From contig NC_068341.1 in assembly GCF_014633365.1 (NCBI RefSeq), positions 1,116,001 to 1,180,000 of the forward strand: a DNA stretch of 64,000 nt. Reading direction: 5' to 3'. The position numbers were made by a program, and so were the translations under genes. The DNA is from Diospyros lotus (taxonomy: Eukaryota > Streptophyta > Magnoliopsida > Ericales > Ebenaceae). Within the stretch, counting starts at the first letter, position 1. Every line of letters starts with the position of its first letter. Shown one piece after another: positions 22,975 through 35,574 of this stretch. The notes beneath the pieces were generated by a model. It ran no database searches, had not been told where the DNA came from, and saw nothing but the letters and a program-made list of their open reading frames with translations.

Positions 22975-23731
22975 GAGGCTGTTTGGCTTAGCAGTTTGAC
23001 CGCTTATAAGCTATACAAGCAGCGTATAAGCTATGTAACTTCTGACGGTTAAACATTTAGCTTGAATAATTACTTAAACGCTATATCGCTGAAATGCTGT
23101 TATAACAGCGTTTTGGAGAAGCTGGTACCCCCCAACTTAAACAAAAAAAACTACTAAGTTGACCGAGAAAACTACCATTTTACCCTCAGAAACTCTCTTC
23201 TCCCATCATCTTCTTTAGTTTCCCTCTCTTCTGCTTTAGATCCGTCGCTGCTGCCGTCGCCCAGCTGATCCTTCGCCCGTAGTCGCCCGACCCTCCATCG
23301 TTGTTGCCTCCTCCTCCCCAATCAACTGCAACTGGTAAATGTATATATATTATATATACATATATATTGTATATATATTTATGGTAATATTTTTTAAGAA
23401 AAAAATAAAAGATGTAATATATATTGTAGTAATATATTTTTTAATAAATATGTATAATTTATCTAACATTTAGAAATTAATTTATAATTTTTTTATAAAA
23501 AATAAAATTTTTATAAATTTTATTTATATTATTTAGTATCATATCTATTTTAGTCTTTTTGTCAAATTTTAACAACTTATCAGCATTTACAAACTAAACA
23601 CATAACTATTAACTCACAGCTTAAAAATATATTTTTTCAAATACATTATCACCTTAAACACTATACAACTTTTATACTAACAACTACCTCACTTAAAAAT
23701 TCTACTAAATAACGGTAAGCCAAACAACCTC
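22975..23731. mobile_element. Non-autonomous TIR element (hAT-like MITE)
   Basis: The left end GAGGCTGTTTGGCTTA (22975-22990) matches the reverse complement of the right end at 23716-23731 in 15 of 16 bases. The interior is AT-rich except for a GC-rich pocket at about 23235-23330 with GCTGCCGTCGCC-type sequence. No transposase frame exists. No clear 8-bp target duplication was found, so superfamily is uncertain. Confidence 0.6.
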
Positions 23732-24012
23732 AGAGAGTTGAGAAAGTATAAGGATAGCAGGTGTGAATATTAATATTGTTGGAGCATAAAATGGTAATTC
23801 AATTGATCAAGTCTAAAAGCTCCGCAGAGCTTTTTTACAAAAGCGGGTGGCTAATAGCTTTTCAGTAAAAGCAGAACGCTGCTAGAGAAGTTGATAAGCT
23901 GATAAGCTGCATAACTTTTAAGTTATTAATATATCCAGGTAAGAAAAGAAGCTTGTTAACTTATAAGCTAAACTAATAGCTTATAAGCGATCAAACCGGA
24001 TTGCCAAACTAG
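23732..24012. repeat. Second hAT-like fragment
   Basis: The right end (GCTTATAAGCGATCAAACCGG...GCCAAAC, to about 24008) resembles, inverted, the left end of the neighbouring element at 22981-23014. The AAGCTGATAAGCTGATAAGCTG motifs are typical of this kind of plant MITE. It may be the far end of an outer copy into which the 22975-23731 element inserted. Confidence 0.45.
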
Positions 24013-25427
24013 CTGATAAACTGTCCCATTCACTGGAGGTAGAGTTCTGGGAAAGCCCCTCACACTTCGTTCCGTCCGGCGTCTCACTCCACAACGATCC
24101 TCGTCGGCGATCCATTCCATCACCTGAAAAGTCGACGGTTCACTCTCTTCCATTACCAATTGGAGAATCCACGGGCAATTATCAAGGTAATGAATGATGT
24201 TTCTTCGTCAAAATTCTCAATAGCATTTTCTTCTGTATCTTCCACTGTTCTCTCGTCATCATCATCATCGGCGGTTCACTGGGCACATCACCATCGAACA
24301 GTCGAACTGGAACAGGGTAATAAGTTATGGTTCTTCCATAAGCATGCGCAAATTTTTTCTTCAAAAGTTTTGATTCTAGGTCAGGCACGAGCACAATTAT
24401 TCTTTTGATGATTGTTAGTACGGGTTAGGAGGCGGTCGTGCTCATTTGGTTGTTGTGTTAGTTGCTTAATGTTAATTGAATAATGTGTTTTTAGTGAGCG
24501 AGTTGACTGATTGCTTCGATTTCTTCTTTGTTTGTAGTATTAGAAGATCAAACACAAATTAATTAGTTCCGAGCTTGCTACACAGAAAAATTGTGCTTTT
24601 TAATGTTTTTCTCTTCACTTATTTGTTCAGTACTTTCTGGTGTTAAATTTGTTTACAAATTTGACCTTGGCTTTATTTTTGGGGGTTTTTATACATAACT
24701 CTGATAATAGTTGAGATTTCTGTGTTTTTGCTTTGTTGTACGGAAAACCATGTAATCAACAACCAATAGGAAATCCCCATCTTCTATGGTACCTAAGTTG
24801 AAATTTCATTGCATTTATCCACGTATTCAAAGACCTGAAAAATATAGGAATTTTCATCCATATTATACATGATATTCCATCTATTGTTAAGAATCTTCTT
24901 TCTGAATACGTAGAAGATTTAGGAAAATCATCTTTGGTTTTCCAGTGTAAGTAAATCGATGAAAAATAATTTTTTTACATAAAATCTTTTTACATGAAAC
25001 TTAACATTTAGGACATAGGAAGTCAACTTTTAGACATAAGATTAGAAGATTGATATAGAGTGCCGTAAGCCTATCTCATGACTATTTACTTGCGTCATAT
25101 ATGGTTGCGGAGCAAATACTTCTTCTACTTTCAATTGTATTAAAAACCTTTTCTCTCTTTTAACCAACTTCATGTAAAAGAAACGACTATTTACTTGTGT
25201 CATATATGGGTGTGGCATCGTGGGCAAATACTAATTTCTTAGTCTGAGGTGCGAACTGGTTGCTGCTTTGCAGAACATATGGTTTGTTTTTAACTGTTAC
25301 TGTTTCAGGGATGATATAGTTTGTTGTTATTATCAGTTATGTTAATCATGAATTTAATAATGGTCCGGTAGTATTATTTAATCAATGGGTACTTCTCCAT
25401 GTGAGTAGGTTAGAAAAGGGATTGGGT
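24013..25427 (+). promoter_or_regulatory. Upstream region and probable 5' UTR intron of the ADH-type gene
   Basis: GC-richer sequence at 24020-24320 looks like a transcribed leader, with donor-like CAAG|GTAATG at 24185 and AACAG|GGTAATAAG near 24318. AT-rich intron-like DNA follows, with acceptor-like TTTCAG near 25309 and GAGTAG near 25408. The leader and its intron are inferred; the transcription start is unknown. No other gene is seen here. Confidence 0.4.
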
Positions 25428-28400
25428 ATGGCATTCAATAGATGGTCCATGGTGATTCGCAATGCTATTGGCAGCAGCTGGAGTCAAAAGACCTGTACAT
25501 TTAGTGCTGCAGCTTCCTCAGCTCCTTGCAGTTGGAGGAGATCATTGTGCCGGAATTGGTCCTCCATGTCTTCTCAGTCTACCTCGTCATATCATTTGAA
25601 TGGCGGGCCTTCTTACATGAAAGGCTTTGTGTTTTGGGAACCTAATAAGCCTCTCTCTATTGAAGAATTCCACATGCCTCGCCCCAAGGCTGGTGAAGTT
25701 CTAATCAAAACCAAGGGTAACATTTTTTTTCCTCAACCAACAACACATGCAAGTACATCATATTATTCTTGTGCAGTTACTGATATGCTTGTTTAACTTG
25801 TTATCCTAGACAAGTACATGTGATGAATGCTTAGTGTTTTGTACACTCAAACACACATACTAGGAGAGGTTTAGAGAGTGAGAGGGTGTTGAATTGTTGA
25901 CACTTTGGTAAGGCAAGTGGAAACTACCCCCAGGAAGAACAATTTGCCAATTTCGAGGCTGCACCAACTCGAACTTTGATTAATAATTTATCAAATATAG
26001 CCACAAGAATAAGGGTTCTTGAAAATTGAAAAAGAAAAATAAAAAATAATGTAGGAATAACATCAGCTGTCTCATGGTTTGAGTGGCACTTCTTTCCATG
26101 ATATCTCATGAGATTGACAATTTTTGTCTTCCATAGTAATTATGAAGAATATTTCATCAGAGGGACAAAGAATAAAGGAAAAATTTGAAGAAAGTATTAA
26201 TTTTTCTTGATATCTGGTTTATCTGGAAATTAGAATTTGTTTTAGTTGGGGTGTTATGAAAAAGAATCAATTTTCCTTTTAGTTCTTGTTGCTTTTGTCT
26301 GTCCTTTTCCTTCTTCTCAGACAACACATTGGTTTGCTTTCATTTTCCTGCTTACTGTGGAACAGCAGGGATCAGGGAAGAGGGTGTAGGGGGATCATGG
26401 AGAAAATTGAAAATTTTCTTAATTTTCCCGTCTTTTTCTGTTTTTTCTGGTCAGTTTCCTATCTTCTGTAAGAAAAACTTGCAAAAGAAATCATTTTCCT
26501 TTTTGGGTTTTATTGCCTTCCTCTTCTTTTTCCCAGCATTTCCAAGTATTAAACACGTTGTGAAATATGCCATCCTCTTGTGGTTGAGTTGCTTTGGTGG
26601 TTAGTGCGTGTACAATTTGTTTTCCCTGTGATTTAAATCGACTGGATCCAGGCCATGTATTTGAGCAACTTCCTTTTCTGTTTTTATCTAATCTCTGGTG
26701 TAAGTTATTGGGTGTTTGAACCATGCAGCCTGTGGGGTTTGCCATTCTGACCTTCACGTCATAAAGGGTGAACTTCCATTTGCTAGTCCATGTGTTTTGG
26801 GCCATGAGATCACTGGTGAGGTGGTTGAACTTGGGCCCCTCACAGACAAAAGAATCATTGAAAGGTTTAACAACTTATGTTCTCTTTGCAAAATATGCTG
26901 TAGATAATCACAATTCGCAAAAGAACTCCCAATATTGTGGAGTCTCCAACACAGATGACGGGTCAGTTTTGTTTTGATTCCTCAGATTTCCAGTTGGAAC
27001 TCAAGTGATTGGAGCTTTTATCATGCCTTGTGGTAGTTGTTTCTTCTGTTCTAAGGTGAGTTCTTTGAACTTACCTCATCTTACCATCTGCCTTTTCTAT
27101 TACATTGAGTCTTGATTCTGCTAATGTGGATGCATACAATCATATCTGACTGACACATGATAGCTATTTGATGTAGTTTGTTTCCATGTGAAATCAGGGA
27201 CAAGATGACTTATGCGAGGATTTTTTTGCATATAATCGAGCAAAAGGAACCCTTTATGATGGTGAAACACGGCTGTTCCTCCGCAAGAGTGGTAACTGTT
27301 CTTTTTACCACTTCTGTTTCCTTTATCTTAACCTGAAGCTTGAATTCTTTACTTTCTATATATTTTATGTTTCAGGCGTGCTGTTTTCTCAACATGTCAG
27401 TCCATAATATTCTTTTCATGAAATTCTGGCTCTGCTTTCATGTTGTTTTCTCAACATCACAGTAGAGAATATTTTTTAGTTGGTCACTGTGAAATTCTCT
27501 CTTCTTACAGGTCAAACTCAGTAGGATTGAGTGGCTTTAAAATGGGTTGAGTTACAATATTTTAATTCCAGATGCCTTGAATCTCTTGCAATCAATTGTA
27601 TGACAAGTTTGGCCATAGGATTCCATAATGGGTTGTGTCCTCTTTATTTGCCTAAAAAGGCCTTTATTTTGCTATAAATTTCCTTGCCCTTTTGGGAGGT
27701 ATGGAATTGGGTTAAAGTTTTCTAATGACTCCACTGTTACTCTTGTAGGTTACACAGTTATTGGAAATTGAAATTTCAAATATATCATTCTCTATATTGT
27801 TTTTCTGATACCTGAAGGTACTCTTTTTTTTTTGTCCTAGCACAGATCTGCTTTGGGACAGAAGTATTCCCTCTGATGCCCTCTCTTGCACAAATCTCTG
27901 CGTGTAATGTAAAGAAAATGAATGCAAACACCATCATATTTTGAGGAATATACAAAAGAAACTGAATATACATAAAGTAGCATACTGAATTGGCTGATAA
28001 TCATACTGAATTGGCTGAAGCCACATCTGTGGTGATGAGTTTTTTTGCTTTCTACAAACTGATGTTATTTATCCCTCACAAGTATATCGTGCTTGTAATT
28101 TCTTTACACGAACACTTTATGTCCAGCTCACTTTCTGGGGGATCCGGTTGTGTTTTGTGTGTTTGTGTGTGCAGTGTTCTAAAATGCGCTAGGTGCTAGT
28201 TAGGCGCTAGACTAGGGCTTATGCCTAGGCAACACCTAGAAAAACTGTTGTTTTTTTTTTTTTTAATTTTTTGCTGTAAGTTGGAAAGACAAGTGAGAAG
28301 AGTTGCAAAAATGATAAAAGAAGTTTCAAACCTAGAAAGAGCTGAAATCGAAACTTCTTGGGCTTCATTTGGCTAGACTTTTTTTTTTTAGAGCTTTTAA

Positions 28401-31400
28401 GTTGAGTAGTGTTTAAGCTGTTTAAAGCGTTTAAGTTGAGTAACATTTAAGTTGATATATAACATGTTTGGCTAAATGTGCTTTTAAGTTATTAGTTAAT
28501 AATTATGTATTTGGTTTGAAAGAACTGATGAGCTATCAGAATATAATAAAAAAGACGAAAATAGACTTTTGTTGAACAATACAAAAAAATGCTTCAAATA
28601 CTTATTTTTACTTTTATGTAATTATAAATTGTTGTTATATATATGTTAAAATTAATTTAAAAATATATTAATACAATATATATGTATATATGTATATGTT
28701 AATATTACTGTTATATATATATATATATACACACAGCGACGGAGGAGATGGACGGCGACGGGCAATAGCCGATGGGGGCGATGGACGGACGGACGGCGAC
28801 GAGAGCTGAGAACGTGGTTGAGAAGGACGATTGGCGACGGCGACGAGAGAGAAAGCGACGAGACAATTGGCGGCGGTGGCGAGAGAGAGAAATTGACGAG
28901 AGGATATAAAAGCGAAAGAGGAAATCCAAACGGGTGTCCACCCCTAGCGGCTAGGCGCTGCCTAGGCCACCGAGGCGCCAATTGGGCCCGATTAATCGTG
29001 CCCAACGCCTAGGGGTGTCAATTTGCAGGAAATCCTGGAGGGCAGGGGCCGCCTAGGCTTCATTTTAGAACACTGTGTGTGTGCATGTCATTGTGTGACC
29101 GTTTGCTCTGATTTTCCTTTGTTCATTTATGACTTGTGGTTTAACTTCTATCAGTTGGGTTTGGTGCCCATTTGGGAAGCTACTTTAACTTTCTGGCATA
29201 GAGTTAGACATGGTACAAAAGTCAGCTTTCCATTATGGCTATTTAGAAAGTAAGTCCACCTGGAGTGGCTTTCTTTGCATGGACCGCATCACATAATTTT
29301 ATTCTTGCTATTGATAATTTGAGAAGGAGAAGGCATGTTTATAGTTAGTCGGTCCTTCCTGTGCAAGGATGGAGGAGAATCAGTTGCCCATCTCCTTTTA
29401 TTCCATTTGGTAACTCACAAATTTTTTTAATCTTATCCTCACAATTTTTTTTTTTTTTGGGAGCATCTTGGGTAATGCATGCTAAAGTTTTGGCTTCATT
29501 TTTTGCTTGGATAAGGGACTTCTCAAGGAGAGGTTTTGGAATGTTATTCCTATATGTTTAATGTGGTCTGGTTTGAGAGAGAAACAAAAGAGGTTTTGAA
29601 GTTGTAGTGTGGAGATCTCTACATTATTTTTTAAGGGAACACTACGCCTTTGCCTTTTTCTGCATGTTAGTGTGGAGCGTATTTGATTGCTTCATCTGCT
29701 TTTCTGTTGAATATAAACTTAATGCTAATGCTGTTTGTATGATAACATGTTTGGATTACTGAAATTTATTTTGTTTCTGTAGGCAAACCAGTGTATATGT
29801 ATAGCATGGGAGGACTGGCCGAATACTGTGTTGTGCCAGCACATGCGTTGTGTGTTCTGCCAAACACGTTGCCATATACAGAATCTGCTATTTTGGGATG
29901 TGCAGTTTTTACTGCCTACGGTGCTATGGCTCATGCAGCTGAAGTTCATGCTGGGGATACTGTTGCTGTCATAGGGATTGGGGGTGTTGGCTCGAGGTAA
30001 ACGCTAAACTGCTAAACCTTCCTACTACTGCTGTCATTGTCATTGTCATTGTTTTGGTAATACTTATTACTTTCCATTAAACACACAGGCTATGCAATCC
30101 TATGGCCTCTTCAGCTCCCTCTGCTGAAATTGAATGATTAACCTGTACACCCAACGCTTACTGTTGTAGGAAGGTTTTGGCCTTTTTGTCCAAAGGGTCT
30201 GTATACAAGGATTTCTCTTTTCTTTTAGACAAGCCTAGTTGTGGAAATGTGTTGTTTGTTTGAGTCTGCTTTGAGTTTTCTCTGGATTTATGGTGTGGTG
30301 CTGGGAGGTGTTACCTAATCCATGTTTGCAGGTGGATGATCTGCATGACATGTTGAAATTTTGGGAGCACCTTCCTTGGAATTTAGGATTTTTTTTTTTT
30401 TTTTTCTTTTGTTTGTGTTGCATCACTTTTTAAAAGCAATCTTGGGCATAATACTTAGTTACTCAAGATGAGGCTAGATGGTCGGAAGTGGGGCATGGGC
30501 TAAGACTCAATTTCGTGCAGAAGACTATAGTGAGCCTTCCTGATATGATTTGCAAAAATACAGCCTCAATCACAAAGGTTATAAAGCTGCAAAGGAACTT
30601 TTCATGAGGTCTAGTAGACACTAATCCTGCATTTGGAACTAGGATTTGTAGAAGAAAATAAAAGGGAAAGCAAAATGGATGTTGTTATATGCATGCAAAA
30701 ATTTATATGCATAAATTCTTTGTTCTAAAAATAGCCTAAAGGAATTCCAATATTCTTGTTGAATTAGCATTCTGTATGCTAACTTAGGATGGAGGATTGG
30801 TCATTGATAGATAATTTAGTCAATCTAAAAAATGGCTCTGAAGTTTTGTGTTGAACAAAAATTTACCGATTCTTCCTGCTCCTGTCCACAGTTTAAATTG
30901 CCCAATCATCAGGAAAGAATCTTTTCCAAATACTTTAGGGACTTCAATCATTATGTTGAAAGGTTTTTTTTATTGCAAAATGTTCTTTTCATCTTTTGTA
31001 GGACATGCTTGATCCCGAAGTGATACTTGACAAAGATGAACTTGTTTCACTTTTGCTACATGAACTCATGATTAGTTACTGCCATGCTATGTGGTAAAAT
31101 GGATAACATGCTGCATTTTTCTATTGTCTCTACTGCCTTGCCCAATGTTCAGTGTTCAAAACTTGCTACTATGACTAACCTATCAGGAATCAAGCCCCAA
31201 TTTAACTTCACTATTCTCCCTCTGGTTGAGATGTCACTACTTGTTCTCTGGAAGCTGTAGGTCCTTGCATGAATTATTCTTCTTATTTTGTTGTTAGGCT
31301 AGACGGAGAGTTGCACTTTTGAATAAAATATGTCCTAATCTCCCCCTTGATGTTTTTTAGTAGTACTTGACTGGTGGCAAGTGATATTTCAAGCCTAAAG

Positions 31401-34305
31401 TTCTACATATGCAAGTATCTTGACGCCATTTTCTTTTTTCTACTTCAGTTGATCTAAGTGTACAGTCTTCTATCTTTTATCTATTTTCCAATTCTTTTGT
31501 TGATTATGGTTGTGCTTCCTGGGCTTCAAATGTAAGGTTATTTATATAGTCTTCTCCTTTCTTTTCCCTTCTTCTTTTGCGTGCATGCGCACTCCCCGAG
31601 GGGGGGTTGCTGTTCTGGGTGGAGGATGCTTATTGATCATATTTACTATTAATCGTAACCTCTTTTGACATGATAATAATAAAAGATTGTGTGATCAGTT
31701 GCTTGCAGATAGCAAGGGCATTTGGTGCCTCTGAGATCATTGCTGTTGATGTTCAAGATGAGAAACTGCAAAAGGCAAAAACACTTGGAGCTACTCAAAC
31801 TGTAAATGCAAAACATGAGAATGCTGTTGAAAAGATTAAAGTATGACTTCCCTTCTGCTTGGTTTTTGATGATAGACTAGTACCAGCCTGATTTGCAGGA
31901 TAGCAATGTGTTATATAGAGCATCATTTGTCAGAAAAACAAGGCAAAATATATATTTTAATCCCTGTACTTGCACTTTTTTTTTTTCATTTAGATACTCA
32001 AACTTTTTGTCGTTTCAAAAACACTCTTGAACTTGCAATTTCGAGTCAATTACACCCTTGAATTCATTGTTCTTAACGAATTTGTCGAGGTGTAGTGTCT
32101 AAATAAAAAAAAAGTGCAAGTATAGGGGTTAAAATATGTATTTGGCTGAAAAACAATATCATTGCTATCATGTTGTTCCAAGTGGCTTTGTCTAATGAAA
32201 AACACACTTAATATCCAGTGGAACCAACAAAAGTACGCAAATTACAGTATTGTATAGTGGTAATGCTATAATTTTATTGCTTTATCATGCTTCCCTCACT
32301 AATAGAGCTCTATTGTTCTTTTGCACCATAGTTTCTGTTTATAGTTTCATTACTTATGAAACAGGGAACCTAGTAGTGGACATATTCCAAAGGGTAATTC
32401 CTTTTTATCATTTTCCAACAAGATATTCCTCTTCTGGTCTAGAACAAAGTGATTTTTCCAACAAGAGATTTGTGTAATTTTTTTAAAATAGGGTGGGTGC
32501 TGGTTAGTAGAAAGCTAGTAGTAGCTTCCAGTCACAATAATACCTGTGAACTTCTTAGTAATTTCCAACCAGAGGCTGGTTATAATGTTATATATTTCAA
32601 GTGTTTATTGTTGTTACTGATGCCATGGCTGTTAAGTAGCCAGTCATGCAACTAATATGATATATTTGCTCAGTGAAAATATTTGGTTGAACTTTAATGC
32701 ATAAGCTTACCTATAAGTTGCTTAATCCTGGAGCCTAATTATGCTTATTCTTTGACTATTTTCACAGTTACGGTAACCATGAATACTTAACTCTGAAAAG
32801 AACCTTTTTAGCACTGAAGTTTGTTGGCTTTTTTGGGCAGGAAATAACTGGAGGAATGGGGGTAGATATTGCTGTGGAAGCCCTTGGAAAACCGCAGACC
32901 TTTTTGCAGTGTACACTAAGTGTACGGGATGGAGGAAAAGCTGTAATGATTGGACTAACAGACTCTAGTGCCAGGGGTGAGGTAGATATAAACCGCCTGG
33001 TCCGTAGGCAGGTATGGGTATTTACTGTGTCTACTATTGTGCATTTTTTTAACTTTTTATTAATGTGAAATGTGACCTTTCATTCAATAGATTTGCATCA
33101 CTTGAACTTTCCTTGCATGTTTGCCTTGATTGTAGTAGCTCTAGCAGTGGTCCCAAGCTTTGAAATAAAAGGATAAATGAATAACAAAATTGCAGTCCAA
33201 GTTTGGAAAAGATATCTTGATTAAAATTTGAAAATACCAAGGTTATAAAATTCAGGAAAAGTAACTCATCTCAAAGGAGTTCCTAAATAGCCCAATGAAC
33301 AGATAATTAGGAGAGTAAATATGGAATGGTGAAGAAATGGACGTTTGCATGTTGTTCAACGTCTTGTTCCATGTACATCTTGCTATATCCACACTCCGAT
33401 CCAAAACCAGAGGTTGTTACTGATACAAAATGCCAAATTTTAAATTTGAAGCTAATATATCCTAATTGGAAAACTTATTGATTGCAAGTCTTGTTTACAA
33501 GTTATTCACTATTTATTGGGAAAAGGTCATACACATTTTATATTTATTTATTAAAACAGAATGAAATTTGATAAAATTGCACCCCCTGTACCTACTTGGG
33601 AAATCATTTGTGTAAATTGATGAATTAAGTCTATTAAAGGACAGTACCCTCTAGGGCATTTGGCATACGCATATTCTCCAGTTATTTAATAAAATATCAA
33701 AAAAGAGTCAACTGAAAATAATTTCTAACAAACCGATAATTGACTGACATTTTTAATATTTTCTACAGTGAGACAGTTTCCCATGGATTGTTCAAGGTTT
33801 TTGCTTCTCATTGGAAGCTTGTAAATTCCATCATTTCACTACTTTTGGTTTTATATTTAGTTACCTATTCATAAAAGGTTGATTGCTATACTCTTTCCTG
33901 TCGAACTAAAGTTGGTAAAACTAGTCAATACTTCTATTCTAGTCAAGAAAAATTGAAGCATGTAATGGTAATTTTTAATTTATTCAACTCAAGCTGGAGG
34001 TATAGCCACAATATCATATTCTTGAGACTAAACATATGTGTTTAAGGGACACTATAGATGGACTTCTACTTCGAGTTGCATCTGGTAATACTGGTTACAA
34101 TGTGATGGAGCAGATTAAAATAATAGGGTCCTATGGAGGCAGAGCACGGCAGGATCTTCCGAAGCTGGTTAAGCTGGCAGAAAGTGGTATCTTCAATCTG
34201 AGGGCTGCGGTTTCAAGAAAATGCAAATTTGAGGAGGCTGGTCAGGCTTACCAAGATCTGAACCAGGGGGCCATTGTTGGGCGTGCTGTTGTGGAGATAA
34301 TGTAG
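25428..34305 (+). CDS. Zinc-dependent alcohol dehydrogenase-like protein (MDR family)
   Basis: Eight exons: 25428-25716, 26729-26864, 26986-27055, 27198-27291, 29783-29996, 31699-31840, 32841-33011 and 34114-34305. All junctions are GT-AG with matching phases and give 435 residues. Catalytic zinc motifs GVCHSD (C101) and GHE (H122-E123) are present, structural-zinc cysteines are 157, 160, 163 and 171, and the NAD(P)-binding GIGGVG is at 261-266, so all key residues of a medium-chain zinc dehydrogenase remain. It closely resembles the single-copy plant group of Arabidopsis At5g63620. The first 55 residues are rich in R and S and poor in acidic residues, suggesting an organelle presequence. Substrate is not deducible. 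Intron 4 (2.5 kb) holds an hAT MITE and intron 6 a small MITE. Confidence 0.9.
28172..29075. mobile_element. hAT-type MITE in intron 4 of the ADH-type gene (904 bp)
   Basis: The ends are perfect inverted repeats, CAGTGTTCTAAAAT at 28172 and ATTTTAGAACACTG ending at 29075, flanked by an 8-bp direct repeat TGTGTGTG (28164-28171 and 29076-29083). Eight-base duplications and CA..TG ends are the hAT pattern; the repeat is low complexity, so it is slightly weaker proof. Subterminal GCGCTAGG/GCCTAGG motifs recur at both ends. The interior has AT-rich DNA and a GC-rich pocket at 28737-28935. No transposase is encoded. Confidence 0.88.
31945..32143. mobile_element. Small foldback MITE in intron 6 of the ADH-type gene
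   Basis: About 45 bases at 31945-31995 (TTTTAATCCCTGTACTTGCAC core) are inverted at 32095-32143 (GTGCAAGTATAGGGGTTAAAA), around a loop of about 100 bases. No target duplication was defined and no protein is encoded. Confidence 0.75.
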
Positions 34306-35574
34306 AGTCCCCTTTCTTTCTTTTACCTCTCTTTCATGTAGTCGGTTTGTTCAGTTGAGTTATTCGGGGAGGGAGGTGCCTGTTTGGTGTTTGCTGTTTG
34401 CTGTTTGCTGTTTGTTAGAACAATAATACTGGAGAATCGTGTATACATATATTATTTTGTTTGTAATGTATCATAGAAGTGTAAGGTTCCGCAGCCTTTC
34501 CAAACAAAAATGAAAACTGAATTAAGTTTTTTCATTGGAATGGGTAAGCTATTTGCTGCTATGATGGCACCACGTTTCAGAAGTGTTTTTGCACTGTTTT
34601 TGTAATTTGAAAAACATTTGGGATTGTTTCATAATATTAAAAAAAATAAAGATGCAGTTAGAGACAAAGTCAACATTTTTAATTTTTTCTTGAAAAAATT
34701 TGTTTAAATGTATTATTATGAAATTTATATTTATTTTTAAATTAAACAACTATTTTTTTTATAATAAAAATTATATTTACAAAAATAACGTTTTCCATGT
34801 GTTTTTATTTTTTGTAAATGTCATTTTTTTCTTTTTCATTTTTAGTCTCGCACAATGCAAATTTTGTGTGGGTAGGGGGTTTTGTCTGACTTGAGTCGGG
34901 AATCATATGTATGCATGTCTTAGGATTTGTCCTTGACTTACCTGTGATTGATATTATTATGCTATATATACTGCCACTGTGACAAGCCAATTACGAGAGA
35001 GAGAGGGAGAGAATATGCGCAAAATTAGGGATTTACTGGAGCCACAAAATAAATAAATAATGTCTGCCGTGCCGAATGGGAATGGCAACCATCGTCTATT
35101 AATATTATTATTATGCGAAAGCTAAGGAAAGGAAGGAAAAACTTTTTAAATTTTATTAAAAAAAAAAAAAGAAGAAGAAGAAGTCACTGTTACTCCTCTT
35201 GGTTAGTGGTAATTCTTCTTCTATATATGTATAAATTTTTTATAACAATGTTAGTTAAGGGAACCCACCCTCCCTCCCTCCCTCCCAGTCCCAAATAAGA
35301 ACCGTTGGGACTTTATTATGCTCCCTAAATTTAGCCTTAACGTTCGTTATTCCTCACCAGCCAGCCATTCCTTAATGGCTTAATTTCATCGTACAAGGAA
35401 GGAAGGAAGGAAAAATAAAAAAAGAAAGTTGCTTTCTTGATCTTCCTTCGTTTCGCATTCATTCCAGTTTTCATGCAAAATCTTCACCAAAATCTTCACA
35501 ATCGGAAATGAGATATTGTACCGAATTCAATCCATTCTTTGCCACCCAGAATCACAAATAATAAACTTTATTTA
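34306..35574. other. Intergenic region: ADH-type 3' end and CSLD upstream
   Basis: It contains the 3' UTR of the ADH-type gene to roughly 34510 (three GTTTGCT copies at 34388-34412), AT-rich DNA, and short tracts: (GA)n at 34996-35013, (GAA)n near 35170, (CCCT)n at 35267-35286 and (GGAA)n at 35397-35411. The GA/CT-rich tracts lie 160-580 bases before the CSLD start, a typical plant promoter feature. No gene is seen. Confidence 0.55.

Noticed and set aside
28652..29005. 117-codon minus-strand frame in ADH intron 4
   Set aside because: Lies within the hAT MITE and crosses its (TA)n and GC-rich pocket; no conserved domain.
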